A stretch of 64,000 bases of DNA from contig JADLFO010000326.1 of the NCBI GenBank assembly GCA_020845455.1, positions 1 through 64,000 on the forward strand, written 5' to 3'. The position numbers and the translations under genes are program-made. Shown one piece after another: positions 10,408 through 20,004 of the stretch (positions are counted from its first letter, which is position 1; each line of letters starts with the position of its first letter). Under the pieces are notes generated by a model, which worked only from the letters and a program-made list of their open reading frames with translations, had not been told where the DNA came from and made no database searches. This stretch comes from Caldilineaceae bacterium. GTDB lineage: Bacteria; Chloroflexota; Anaerolineae; Caldilineales; Caldilineaceae.

Positions 10408-11575
10408 GGCTCTCCTCCTGGTGGCCTAATTGGGCAGTGTGTTCTGTCTGCTCCGCCTGGCCTGTCTGATATTCACGCAAGAGATGATTGAGAATCATGG
10501 CTAAGTAGCGGGGATAGACGCGGCGATCGGATAGGATGCGATAATTGGCGCGCGAGTAGAATTCGAATCTGCCGTCTGGGCGCTGCCGCGACATCACATG
10601 ACGAAAACCCCAGGCCGCCAGTGCGCGGAAGTCGCCAAGCCCAAGCGCCGTCGCTTGGCTAAGCGCCTGCGCGATGGCGCTTGTGTAATAGAGCACTTCG
10701 GGGGTTGCCTGGTCGCAGGCATAGCGCCCGACCCCGGCCGCGGTCAACCCATTGGCAAGATAGATAGCCAGTTGTCTTAGTATTGGCAGTGCATGTTGAT
10801 CGTTGGTGATACGATAGTAGTGGACTAGATCCATAAATTCGAACGCATTGTATTGGTAACATAAAAAGTGGAGGCGGCCGTTGCGGTCATCTGAGCCAAC
10901 CTCATAGGGCAGTTCGCCACTTTCACATTGCACATGCGCCAACCAGGCAACCAGAGATGCGCAGTGCGTCAAGAAACGGTCGTCCTGCGTCACTTCTGCC
11001 AGCCTGGCCATCAACCACAGCACGAGGGTAGAGTTGTTCGGCACGCCGCCGCCATATGTGCCGGATTCGTGGGCAAAGTAGTTGATGGCGGACATGCCGG
11101 CCTCTCGCTGACGACGGAAACCGATCGTGTTGGTCAAGTAGTGATACCAGTTTTCGGCGCCGGCGAGATAGCTCTTATCGCCAACACGCGCGTAACACTC
11201 CAGCAGGCCGAGCGCGGCGAAACAGCCCTCGACGGTTGCCACGCGGCCTCTCCATTCAGGATTCGGGTACTCCCAATACCCTTCGGGGCGCTGGCATCGC
11301 AAGATGTGATGCGCCGTGGCGATCGCCAGCAAGCTATGGCTTTCCTCGTCGAGCGCATCGGCGAGGAGCCATTGATCCATGATCCAGTAGCCCTGCGCTT
11401 GCATATAGGTCAAGCGGTCGGGCCAAGGTACGAAGCTCAAATAGCTCTTCACAAATCGGCCAATTCGGGCGTTGAAGCGGATGCCTGGGTCCGACCCGAC
11501 AAGCGCGTGTCCTGTCCAACACTGTTCAAACAGGTAGGTATGTAACTTGAGAGCACTATCCAGCAATACATCCAT
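10382..11575 (-). CDS. Six-hairpin (alpha/alpha-barrel) glycosidase/epimerase-like protein of unknown specificity
   Basis: 397 aa with recurrent helical-hairpin patterns (CQRPEGYWEYPN, RQRPDGRFEFY) inside the EPS operon. Confidence 0.5.
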   Translation of the reverse strand: MDVLLDSALKLHTYLFEQCWTGHALVGSDPGIRFNARIGRFVKSYLSFVPWPDRLTYMQAQGYWIMDQWLLADALDEESHSLLAIATAHHILRCQRPEGYWEYPNPEWRGRVATVEGCFAALGLLECYARVGDKSYLAGAENWYHYLTNTIGFRRQREAGMSAINYFAHESGTYGGGVPNNSTLVLWLMARLAEVTQDDRFLTHCASLVAWLAHVQCESGELPYEVGSDDRNGRLHFLCYQYNAFEFMDLVHYYRITNDQHALPILRQLAIYLANGLTAAGVGRYACDQATPEVLYYTSAIAQALSQATALGLGDFRALAAWGFRHVMSRQRPDGRFEFYSRANYRILSDRRVYPRYLAMILNHLLREYQTGQAEQTEHTAQLGHQEESRASSIYMC

Positions 11576-11581
11576 GAGTAT

Positions 11582-12688
11582 TTATTGCCGCTCCTTGGAA
11601 ACTTGTCGTAGCAGTTGCTCGATGCGTGGCGTAATTAAGTCCCAGGAGTACTCGGATACGAGTTCTCTACTGCGTTGGGCCATGCAGCGCCATTGTGAAT
11701 CGTCTGTCAGCAGCCGTCGCATAAATCCGGCCATCTGGGCGACATCCCCAGGCGTGAAGAGGAAACCGGTCTTACCATGGTGAACCAGATCGGGGATCCC
11801 TGCTATGTGGGTGGCTACGGCAGGTACACCACAGGCCATGGCTTCCAAGATCACATTGGGCAGACCATCACCGAGGTGAGAGGGCAGCACAAGCAGCCGT
11901 GCCTGCTGTAGATAGTCCGCCACTTGGGAAGGTCTCACCTGACCGATAAAGGTGACCGGCAGCCCAGCGGCAAGTGATTCGAGACGTTGGCGGTCGGGAC
12001 CGTCGCCCACAATTAGGGTTTCGGCAGTAGGCAAGCATTTGAGCGCCTGGAGTAGGTCGGCAACTCCTTTCTCTCGGATCAGCCGCCCGACATAGACGAT
12101 CTTTGTCCCGTTGGAGGGTGGACCCGGCGTTAGATCGATTCCATTTGGAATCACCACGATCTTTTGGGCGATCTGTTTGCTAAGGGCTGTCTGCCCATTG
12201 AGCCGCAGCTGTTCATTTAGGTCGGAGCCGATCCGTGACGACTGAACGATGATGCGCCGCACTCGCCGGTAAATGGGCGGGGTCAACAGGCGATGTGCCA
12301 ATGAGCAATCCAGGTGATATTCCTGGCTGCCGCGGATCGAGACGATGGCCGGGATGCCCAGCACCGCCTGCGCGGCAGCGCCAATCAGACCACTGCTCAA
12401 GGTCTGGTAGCAGAGCAACACATGCAGGCGTGGGCTATGGCGCGCGAAATCGGTTAGGGTGGGAACGATATCCCAGGCCATCCGCACGCCAGGGAGCGGG
12501 AGTTCGTTATGGCGGCAGATCCGATAGCCGTCTTGCTGTTCCATGAAGGGACGGCCATGGTAGCGCCGGGTGAAGACCGTTACGTTGTGTCCGCGTTGAG
12601 CCAAGGCGGTGGCTAACTGTTTTGCCTGTAATTCAGCGCCTCCGATCTGATCGGGGGGGAAGCGCGTGATCAGCAGTCCAATATTCAT
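11582..12688 (-). CDS. Glycosyltransferase family 4
   Basis: MNIGLLITRFPPDQIGGAELQAKQLA; NVILEAMACGVPAVATHIAGIPDLV. Confidence 0.9.
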   Translation of the reverse strand: MNIGLLITRFPPDQIGGAELQAKQLATALAQRGHNVTVFTRRYHGRPFMEQQDGYRICRHNELPLPGVRMAWDIVPTLTDFARHSPRLHVLLCYQTLSSGLIGAAAQAVLGIPAIVSIRGSQEYHLDCSLAHRLLTPPIYRRVRRIIVQSSRIGSDLNEQLRLNGQTALSKQIAQKIVVIPNGIDLTPGPPSNGTKIVYVGRLIREKGVADLLQALKCLPTAETLIVGDGPDRQRLESLAAGLPVTFIGQVRPSQVADYLQQARLLVLPSHLGDGLPNVILEAMACGVPAVATHIAGIPDLVHHGKTGFLFTPGDVAQMAGFMRRLLTDDSQWRCMAQRSRELVSEYSWDLITPRIEQLLRQVSKERQ

Positions 12689-13896
12689 ACATCACCCCAG
12701 CGTCGTCTAGCGTGCGTATGGAGGAGGCGCTCGTATAGGGCCATATATTCGGCCGCTTGCTTTTCCACGCTGAAAGATGCGGCAACGCGGCGTCGGGCCG
12801 ACTCGCCCATGGCGCAGGCTCCGGCGTCGAGTTGCGATAATACGTCGCAGATGGCTTGGGCCAGCGCAGGTGCATCTCCCGGCGGCGTCAAAATGCCGTT
12901 TTCCTTGTCAATGATCACCTGGCTTGTGCCCGATACGGCTGTGGCGACGATCGGTTTTGCAGCAGCCATTGCTTCCAAGAGCGCCATCGAAAGCCCTTCC
13001 CAGAGAGAAGGCAGAACAAAGACGTCGCTTGCGGCAAGCAGATCGGGGATGTCTTGGCGACTACCCAAGAAATGGATCTTCTCTGTCAGGCCACAAGCGG
13101 CGGTCTGAGATTCTAGAGGGTGTCGCAGTTCTCCGTCGCCCACGAACAGAAAATGAGTCTCTGGGAAGCGCCGCAGGACATCGGCGGCAGCCTGAATCAG
13201 ATAACGATGTCCCTTGGCCGTGCGTAATGTGCCCACCGTAATGAGCACCGGCGCTTGAGGGGGGAGGCCCAATTGACGGCGCAGCCGCTCACGGTCTGTC
13301 GGCTGTCGATAGCGGTCGATATCCACGCCATTGCCAATGGCTGTGATCTTGCCTTCGCCGAGGCCCAAGAGGCGTACCATCGCCTGTTTGATTTCGTTCG
13401 ATACCGCTACATAGTCGCTGGTCCAATGGCGGGCCAGCCGGTAGGCAAGGCAGTAGAGACGGTTTTTTAGGCTCCGCCCCTCAGTTGTAGGCAGGAATCT
13501 TTGGCTGTGGAAGGTAAAGGTGACGACAGGGATCTTCATCGCTTTGGCCAGCGCCAAAACGAGGAAGCTATTGCTGCCGAGGATATTGGTCTGAATTATG
13601 TTGATCTTGTGTTCAAGCATAAAATGCCACAGGGCGCGCCACATCCGGATCAGATCGGCCAGAAACCAGGGAAGCGCCAGGACGCTGCGGCGCGAAAGAT
13701 AGAGAACCTTGACCTGGCTGCCCTGTTGGGCTAGGTCATGAAGCAGCGGCCCATCTGCAAACAGTGCGCAGACGATTGGCGTACACCGATCCGACGCCAA
13801 GTGTTTCGCTAGCGTGCGTGCGACCTCTTGCGCCCCGCCAATCTGTAGATTGGGCAGCAGGATTGCAACTCGGAGCTGTCGATCGTGGCTTTGCAT
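12685..13896 (-). CDS. Glycosyltransferase family 4
   Basis: RVAILLPNLQIGGAQEVARTLA; LSMALLEAMAAAKPIVATAVSGT; start re-assigned from 13965 to MQSHDR at 13896. Confidence 0.9.
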   Translation of the reverse strand: MQSHDRQLRVAILLPNLQIGGAQEVARTLAKHLASDRCTPIVCALFADGPLLHDLAQQGSQVKVLYLSRRSVLALPWFLADLIRMWRALWHFMLEHKINIIQTNILGSNSFLVLALAKAMKIPVVTFTFHSQRFLPTTEGRSLKNRLYCLAYRLARHWTSDYVAVSNEIKQAMVRLLGLGEGKITAIGNGVDIDRYRQPTDRERLRRQLGLPPQAPVLITVGTLRTAKGHRYLIQAAADVLRRFPETHFLFVGDGELRHPLESQTAACGLTEKIHFLGSRQDIPDLLAASDVFVLPSLWEGLSMALLEAMAAAKPIVATAVSGTSQVIIDKENGILTPPGDAPALAQAICDVLSQLDAGACAMGESARRRVAASFSVEKQAAEYMALYERLLHTHARRRWGDV

Positions 13897-13900
13897 CTGC

Positions 13901-15439
13901 TTAAGCCCTTCTCCACCGGGGGAGGCGCTCTTGGACAATTGCCAACTCCGGCGCCCGCACGGCAATGGACAAGACGGCGTAGAGCGCCGCTGTGATGAGT
14001 GAGCCGAACAGGATCAATGCCAGCGGCGGCAGCGCTAGATAGAGGGTGATGAGATAGACGGGGCTGACGGCCACAAGAGAAACGATCAGGGCCCTGCCGA
14101 ATGCTGTTGCCAAATAGAAACCATCCAGGCCTTGTAGACGCCGCAGTTGCAACAGCAGGAGGGTGGCGGAAACCACATTTTTCAGAGACGTGGCCAGCGC
14201 AAGTCCGACTGCGCCCAAGGGGGTGATGAGAATGAGGCTGAAGACAAGTTTTGCTATGAAGCTGCTGCCGGCTCCCCAAATGGTTGGCGTCTTTGTATCT
14301 TCGAGCGCAACAAACACAGAGGAGAGCGTGACGCCGACCGCCATCGGCAAGAGCCCTATGACGAGCGCTGCAAAGATATTGGCGGTCATCTGAGTCGCAG
14401 CCGCATCAAACTTGCCCCGTTGGAAGAGCAACTGGATGATCGGCATCCGCAGCGTGATCAGGAGCAGGCTCAGCGGTATGAGCACAAACAGGAGCATGTT
14501 CAGAATTTGAACTATGTTGGCCTTGAAACTCGTCTGGGTGGCCGTAACCCTCTCCCAGGAGAGGATCGGCAGCAGCGCCGTCACGAAAGAATAGACCGCA
14601 ATTCGTGTTAGGATTGCCATGGGTCTGCCTGCAAATCGAATCGCGGCGATACTGCCTTCGGCAAGATGCGAGGCAAGCGTTATTTCGATGATCGGTTCGA
14701 TATAGCCGATCAGGCTGCCGACCAGGCTTGGGCCAAGTAGAAGGAGATATTGGCGAAACCGTGGGTCACGCAGCGCGATATCAAAGGTGTATCGGAAGCC
14801 TTTCCGGTTGAGGGTATGGCCGGTCCACGCGACCTGGAGTACCGAGGCAATCAGAATCCCGACCGGCAGCCCATAGATCCCCATCTGCGGCGCCAATAGG
14901 AGCACGGCGCCAATGATGCCCAGCGACTGTAGCGCCTGGGAGAAGTTGGAGATGAAAAATTCTCTCTCGGCGTTCAGCATAGCCTTGAGCACACTCCAAA
15001 CTCCGGTCAGCACGACCGTGGGGGCGAGCAGTCTGACCATCGTGCTGACGAGTTGCCGGCCTGTTGCATCAAAACCCGAGGCCAGTCGCGCCGCGATCAA
15101 TGGCGCAGCCGCAAAGAGCCAGACTGCTATGACGATGAGAAGCAACAGATAGACATTGATGATCGTATTGACGAAGAGCGCGGAGGCGCCTTCCTGTTTG
15201 CTGCGTGTATAGATAGGGATGAGACATGCGCCGATGGCGGATTGTAGAAATTCCGGCAAGCTTGCCACCAGATCAAACGAGAAAAAGTAGGCATCGGTCG
15301 CAACCGATGTGCCAAAGTGCGCCGCGACCATGGCTTCGCGTACGAGACCGAAGAGAGAAGCGGCGAGGGTGGCGGCCATCACAACACTTGTCGCCCGAAC
15401 AAGGCCACCGGTCCTGGGCAGCGATTGGCTAATTGACAT
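13901..15439 (-). CDS. murJ: MurJ/MviN-family lipid II/polysaccharide flippase
   Basis: 512 aa polytopic; AATLAASLFGLVREAMVAAHFGTSVATDAYFFSFDLVASLPEFLQSAIGACLIPIYTR. Confidence 0.88.
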   Translation of the reverse strand: MSISQSLPRTGGLVRATSVVMAATLAASLFGLVREAMVAAHFGTSVATDAYFFSFDLVASLPEFLQSAIGACLIPIYTRSKQEGASALFVNTIINVYLLLLIVIAVWLFAAAPLIAARLASGFDATGRQLVSTMVRLLAPTVVLTGVWSVLKAMLNAEREFFISNFSQALQSLGIIGAVLLLAPQMGIYGLPVGILIASVLQVAWTGHTLNRKGFRYTFDIALRDPRFRQYLLLLGPSLVGSLIGYIEPIIEITLASHLAEGSIAAIRFAGRPMAILTRIAVYSFVTALLPILSWERVTATQTSFKANIVQILNMLLFVLIPLSLLLITLRMPIIQLLFQRGKFDAAATQMTANIFAALVIGLLPMAVGVTLSSVFVALEDTKTPTIWGAGSSFIAKLVFSLILITPLGAVGLALATSLKNVVSATLLLLQLRRLQGLDGFYLATAFGRALIVSLVAVSPVYLITLYLALPPLALILFGSLITAALYAVLSIAVRAPELAIVQERLPRWRRA

Positions 15440-16901
15440 AACGGCTCTGAGGGTGCGTGACTACCCAGATGTCGGGCTGATCGTCTTGAACCAACGTCTG
15501 CAAACGTTCTAGGGCAGCGCCTGCGATCCAAAAGAGCGCATTGAGATAACCAAATAGTTTTAGCTCGAGGGCGAACCCAGAGATGAGGTAGATCGTCATG
15601 CAGCCCACTATCACCCCGACGGCGCTGCGCTCCCAACTCTGCGCTAGACTCTGCCGGTAGATTTGAACGGTCTGAATACCCCAATGGGCGATGAGCGCCA
15701 TAAAGCCGGCGAATAGAACTAGGCCGCCATCGACCAAGAGGGTAAGATAGGTGCTGTGGGAGGTGTTGAACCCACCCTGTGGAAATCGCCTGCCGGTCAA
15801 GGCATCGAGTGCGCCGGCTCCCCAACCCAGGGCCGGTTGTTTGATAAACTGCTCCCATGCGTAAACCATGCGGTCAATGCGCCCACTCACATTCTGACTC
15901 TGGAGAACCCGGTTTTGGAGAGTCTGCTGGTCGATCAGTTGGAGATCGATTCCAGCTATCACCAGCAACGCCGCAGCCAGTAGACCCAGGAGCGCCAGGC
16001 GGATCAGCGCACTTGACAAGCCTTTGACCGAGAATTGCGCTATGGCTATGCCGGCCAGCGCAGCCAGCCAAGCAGACCTTGTAAAAGAGACGAAGATGCT
16101 GTAGCTGAGCAATGCAATCGCCGGCGCCAACAGAAGTTTATGGCGTGTTTGCTTTATGTGGGCGTAGCAGCCTAGGCTTGCCAAGAGGCCCATGCCGGCG
16201 AGCGCGCCATAGATGGCCGGATTGCCGGCAACGCCGGCGGCTCTGCCGCCGGGCACATCCAGATAGCGTTCGCCCGACGCTGTTCCCGTCGAAATCGGAA
16301 AGGGACTTTCACGAAGGTCGAGAGTGCGTTCGTATAGGCCGCTCACACTGACCACGACGCCGGCGATGATCAACGCGTACAGTACCTGCTTTAGGCGCGC
16401 CCTCGACGTGATGAAGACCTTGGTGAGCCAGTAGAGAGTGATGGGCACAAGGACGGAGTTGAGCAGGATCACTACATCCGGCGCAGACGGTCCGCCCCAG
16501 AATTGGCGTCGGCTATAGGAGAGTGTTTGGGCTGCGATGTAGACCCAGACCCACCGGTTGAGCGTTGGAACGCCGGCGTTTTCTCTGCGGACAAGCGCGG
16601 GAACCAAGACAAAGGCTACAATCAACAGCACGATGACTCGTTCGTAGTTCAGATCCGGCATTCCTGCGGGCAGTGGGATATGCAGATAGAGGCTGAGTAC
16701 AGGCCAGGTCGCCAGCAACCAGAGATAGAGCCGGAAAGGCTGGCGCATAAACCACGGCAGGAGACAGAGCGCAATGACCGCGCCAAGTCCCAATAGGCCC
16801 AGTTTCAACACCATGGCGGCTACCCCTGCCCCAATGAGCAGGGGTAGGGCCAGGGTGAAGAAGTAGACGGATATCGAGCGAGGTGGAAGCGTCAGCGCCA
16901 T
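15429..16901 (-). CDS. O-antigen ligase/Wzy-like polymerase, multi-TM
   Basis: 490 aa; FVSFTRSAWLAALAGIAIA, GWGAGALDAL...FNTSHSTYLTLLVDGGLV. Confidence 0.85.
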   Translation of the reverse strand: MALTLPPRSISVYFFTLALPLLIGAGVAAMVLKLGLLGLGAVIALCLLPWFMRQPFRLYLWLLATWPVLSLYLHIPLPAGMPDLNYERVIVLLIVAFVLVPALVRRENAGVPTLNRWVWVYIAAQTLSYSRRQFWGGPSAPDVVILLNSVLVPITLYWLTKVFITSRARLKQVLYALIIAGVVVSVSGLYERTLDLRESPFPISTGTASGERYLDVPGGRAAGVAGNPAIYGALAGMGLLASLGCYAHIKQTRHKLLLAPAIALLSYSIFVSFTRSAWLAALAGIAIAQFSVKGLSSALIRLALLGLLAAALLVIAGIDLQLIDQQTLQNRVLQSQNVSGRIDRMVYAWEQFIKQPALGWGAGALDALTGRRFPQGGFNTSHSTYLTLLVDGGLVLFAGFMALIAHWGIQTVQIYRQSLAQSWERSAVGVIVGCMTIYLISGFALELKLFGYLNALFWIAGAALERLQTLVQDDQPDIWVVTHPQSRYVN

Positions 16902-16925
16902 GGTAAAACCGCGATCACCAGTGCA

Positions 16926-18149
16926 TCATCGAAGGAAGGGAACGCCGGATGGAGAGTGGCGCGAGATAGACGGTGGCGTGTCCGCCGGCATGTGCATATA
17001 TTCAGCGATGGTCTCGACGACATAGTGCAGCGCGCCCAAGGGGAGTTCGGCGTACATCGGCAATGAAAGGATTTGCTTGGCTGTTTGCTCGGTGACGCCG
17101 TATGCGCCTGCCGGCGCGTTCAGATGACGGTAAGCCGGTTGCAGGTGAATTGGAACCGGGTAGTGGATGCCGGTGGCAATTCCTTTGGCTTGGAGATGGG
17201 TCTGTAGCGCGTCGCGTTGGGCAGATCGGATCACATAGAGATGGTAGACCGGCTCGGTGTCAGGGTTATCCGTGGGGCATTGCAGATCCAAGTGATGCAA
17301 CCAGCGGGTATACGCGCTTGCATGGGCGCGCCGCGCCGCGTTCCAGGAATCCAAGTGACGCAGTTTTACGCGCAGCACAGCCGCATGCAAGGTGTCTAGG
17401 CGGTGATTGAAGCCGCAGATCTCGTGGTGATATTTTTGGGTCGAACCGTAGTTGCGCAGCAGCCGCAGCGTGTGTGCGACTTGGGCGTCGTCGGTGACGG
17501 CGATCCCTCCATCGCCCGCGGCGCCGAGATTCTTGGCCGGATAGAAGCTGAAGGCCGCGCCGTGCCCCAATGAACCTGCGCGGCGGCCTTTGTAGCGCGC
17601 GCCATGCGCCTGGCAAGCGTCTTCGATGACGATCAGGCGATGGCGCTGCGCAATGGCCATGAGGCCGTCCCACTCTGCGATCTGGCCGTATAGATGCACC
17701 GGGATGATGGCGCGTGTACGCGGGGTGATGGCGGCTTCGAGCTGCGCCAGGTCGAGCATGTAGGAGCGCGGCTCAATGTCGATCAACACCGGCGTTGCGC
17801 CCACGCTGCTGACGGCCAACACGGTAGCGATGAAGGTGTTGGCCTGCACAATGACTTCATCGCCAGGCCCGACCCCGTAGGCGCGCAGCAGCAGTTCTAG
17901 CGCCGACAGGCCGGAATCGACGCCAACGGCGTGCTTGACGCCGCAGTAAGCGGCAAACTCTTCTTCAAAGGCAGCGACTTCCTGACCCAGGATAAAATCG
18001 CTGCGCTTCAGGACGCCGGCGATTGCCTGATCGATCTCGTCCTTGATGGCTGTGTACTGTGCAGCCAGGTCTACAAACGGCACCGGCTGCGACCAGCTAT
18101 CAACTGTGGGAGTTTCAGGCCGCGACAAGGGCGAGTGTAGCATTGTCAT
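16926..18149 (-). CDS. DegT/DnrJ/EryC1/StrS aminotransferase
   Basis: VPFVDLAAQYTAIKDEIDQAI, EDACQAHGARYKGRRAGSLGHGAAFSFYPAKNLGAAGDGG. Confidence 0.93.
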   Translation of the reverse strand: MTMLHSPLSRPETPTVDSWSQPVPFVDLAAQYTAIKDEIDQAIAGVLKRSDFILGQEVAAFEEEFAAYCGVKHAVGVDSGLSALELLLRAYGVGPGDEVIVQANTFIATVLAVSSVGATPVLIDIEPRSYMLDLAQLEAAITPRTRAIIPVHLYGQIAEWDGLMAIAQRHRLIVIEDACQAHGARYKGRRAGSLGHGAAFSFYPAKNLGAAGDGGIAVTDDAQVAHTLRLLRNYGSTQKYHHEICGFNHRLDTLHAAVLRVKLRHLDSWNAARRAHASAYTRWLHHLDLQCPTDNPDTEPVYHLYVIRSAQRDALQTHLQAKGIATGIHYPVPIHLQPAYRHLNAPAGAYGVTEQTAKQILSLPMYAELPLGALHYVVETIAEYMHMPADTPPSISRHSPSGVPFLR

Positions 18150-19179
18150 ATATGATCTCCTCTAAGAATACAGGCGCGCCTCTCCGCTGGATCGAGCGGT
18201 CGATAGCGTCCATGGCCCGTACTACCTCAAGCCCGGACTGTCCATCGGTACGCGGGGTTTGATTGTGAACGATGCAATTGATAAAGTGCCGGCACTGGTT
18301 CTTTAACGGCTCGGCACTATCGACACGCGGGCTGAGGATGTTGCCATCACGCATCTGATACTGGAACTCACCGAAGTTGGCGACCTCCGGCTGGATTGCA
18401 CTGATTCCCTTCTCAAAGATTCGAATGCGCTCCATCGTGTTCAGATCGTCGAAGACGATCCGCATGTTGCTGCCGACGACAACTAGTTCGCGTACCTTAT
18501 TGGGTTCTGCCCAACTGACATGAATATGGCCGAGGATATTGGGGGCATAGCCGACTGAAATGAAACCAACATCCTCACGTTGGTTCTTGAGTACATTGGC
18601 GGCAACGGCGCTGACCCATTGGGGTGTACTGCCCAACAGATAGTTGAAGATGGAGATATCATGCGGTGCCAGGTCCCACAGGGCGTTGACGTCGTGGCGA
18701 ATCGGCCCAAGGTTGGTGCGGCGAGAGTAAAGATAGTAGACTTCGCCCATCTCCGGCCCGTTGGCATACGCCCTGAGCGTTTGGATTGCGGGATTGTGGA
18801 GAAAGGTATGGCCCACCATCAGCTTTACGCCATGCAGGTCGGCCAACTCAATCAACCGCTCTGCCTGCGCCGGTGTGGTAGTCAGGGGCTTTTCCACCAA
18901 CACATGTTTGCCGCCTGCAATACAGCGGCTCGCCAGGTCAAAGTGGGTTGCAGCCCCGGTGGCCACCACCACCGCGTCCAGATCGTCCAGTTGCAGCAGC
19001 GTGTCGAGCGAATGAGTGACGAACGTGCCCGGAAAGCGTTTGTTTATCTCGGCCAGACGTTCGGGACGTTGATCACAAACTGCGACGATTTCGGCATCTG
19101 GAAGTTCATTGAAGACGCGTACATAATTAGCGCCCCAATAGCCGGCGCCAACCACGGCGATACCTATCTTATCGAACAT
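18115..19179 (-). CDS. Gfo/Idh/MocA-family NAD(P) oxidoreductase (sugar-nucleotide type)
   Basis: IGIAVVGAGYWGANYVRVFNELPDAEIVAVCD; EKPLTTTPAQAERLIELA. Confidence 0.92.
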   Translation of the reverse strand: MFDKIGIAVVGAGYWGANYVRVFNELPDAEIVAVCDQRPERLAEINKRFPGTFVTHSLDTLLQLDDLDAVVVATGAATHFDLASRCIAGGKHVLVEKPLTTTPAQAERLIELADLHGVKLMVGHTFLHNPAIQTLRAYANGPEMGEVYYLYSRRTNLGPIRHDVNALWDLAPHDISIFNYLLGSTPQWVSAVAANVLKNQREDVGFISVGYAPNILGHIHVSWAEPNKVRELVVVGSNMRIVFDDLNTMERIRIFEKGISAIQPEVANFGEFQYQMRDGNILSPRVDSAEPLKNQCRHFINCIVHNQTPRTDGQSGLEVVRAMDAIDRSIQRRGAPVFLEEIIYDNATLALVAA

Positions 19180-19256
19180 GCGGCAACCTCCTTATCATTC
19201 CTTAGAAGAGGACATAGCATCAGAAAAAGGCCGGGACCGGGCGCTGCCGGCCTGGG

Positions 19257-20000
19257 CTAGGCTGCACCTCGACCCCGAAGAACCACCGGAATGGTCTGCA
19301 CCAAGATCAAAAAATCCAGGAGGAACGAACGGTGGCGGACATATCGAATATCAAGGCGCATCATCTCCTCAAATGTCACCTCGCCCCGACCTTCGACCTG
19401 CCACAGCCCCGTGAGACCGGGCACGGCCATCAGCCGCTCATAGTGTTCCGGCTGGTAGAGCGCGGCTTCATAGAGCGGCACGGGTCGCGGGCCGACCAGA
19501 CTCATCTCACCCCTGAGCACGTTTATCATCTGCGGCGCTTCGTCGAGGCTGGTCTTACGCAGGAATCGTCCAACGCGTGTGATACGCGGGTCATCCGTTA
19601 GCTTGAATTTGGCGCTGCCATCGTTGCCGTCGTCCAGGAGGCCGGAGACATAGGCTTTGATATGTTCTTCATGCAGTGACTGATCGGCATTGTGGGCCAT
19701 GGATCGAAACTTCACCATGGGGAATGGCTGAATCTCCCACACTGTTTCGCCGTTGTACACACGGCGTCGCGCCCCTACCCGTTGCTGAACGAAGAAGACC
19801 GGGCCAGGGCTTTCGACTTTGATCAGTGCCGCGATGAGTAGCAGGAGCGGCCAAAGAAGGAGCAGCGCCAGGATGGTGACCCCTACGTCGATAACTCGTT
19901 TGGCGGCGTAGTAAAGCAGGTCAGCCTGTTGCGGCTGGTGCGTTTCAAGACGGCGCTGTTGGAAAAAGTGTGAGCCGGATTGCGCTGAGAGGTTCTGCAT
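19257..20000 (-). CDS. Priming sugar transferase (bacterial polyprenyl-phosphate hexose-1-P transferase)
   Basis: [68 protein letters not shown]; start MQNLSAQ at 20000. Confidence 0.93.
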   Translation of the reverse strand: MQNLSAQSGSHFFQQRRLETHQPQQADLLYYAAKRVIDVGVTILALLLLWPLLLLIAALIKVESPGPVFFVQQRVGARRRVYNGETVWEIQPFPMVKFRSMAHNADQSLHEEHIKAYVSGLLDDGNDGSAKFKLTDDPRITRVGRFLRKTSLDEAPQMINVLRGEMSLVGPRPVPLYEAALYQPEHYERLMAVPGLTGLWQVEGRGEVTFEEMMRLDIRYVRHRSFLLDFLILVQTIPVVLRGRGAA

Positions 20001-20004
20001 CGGA

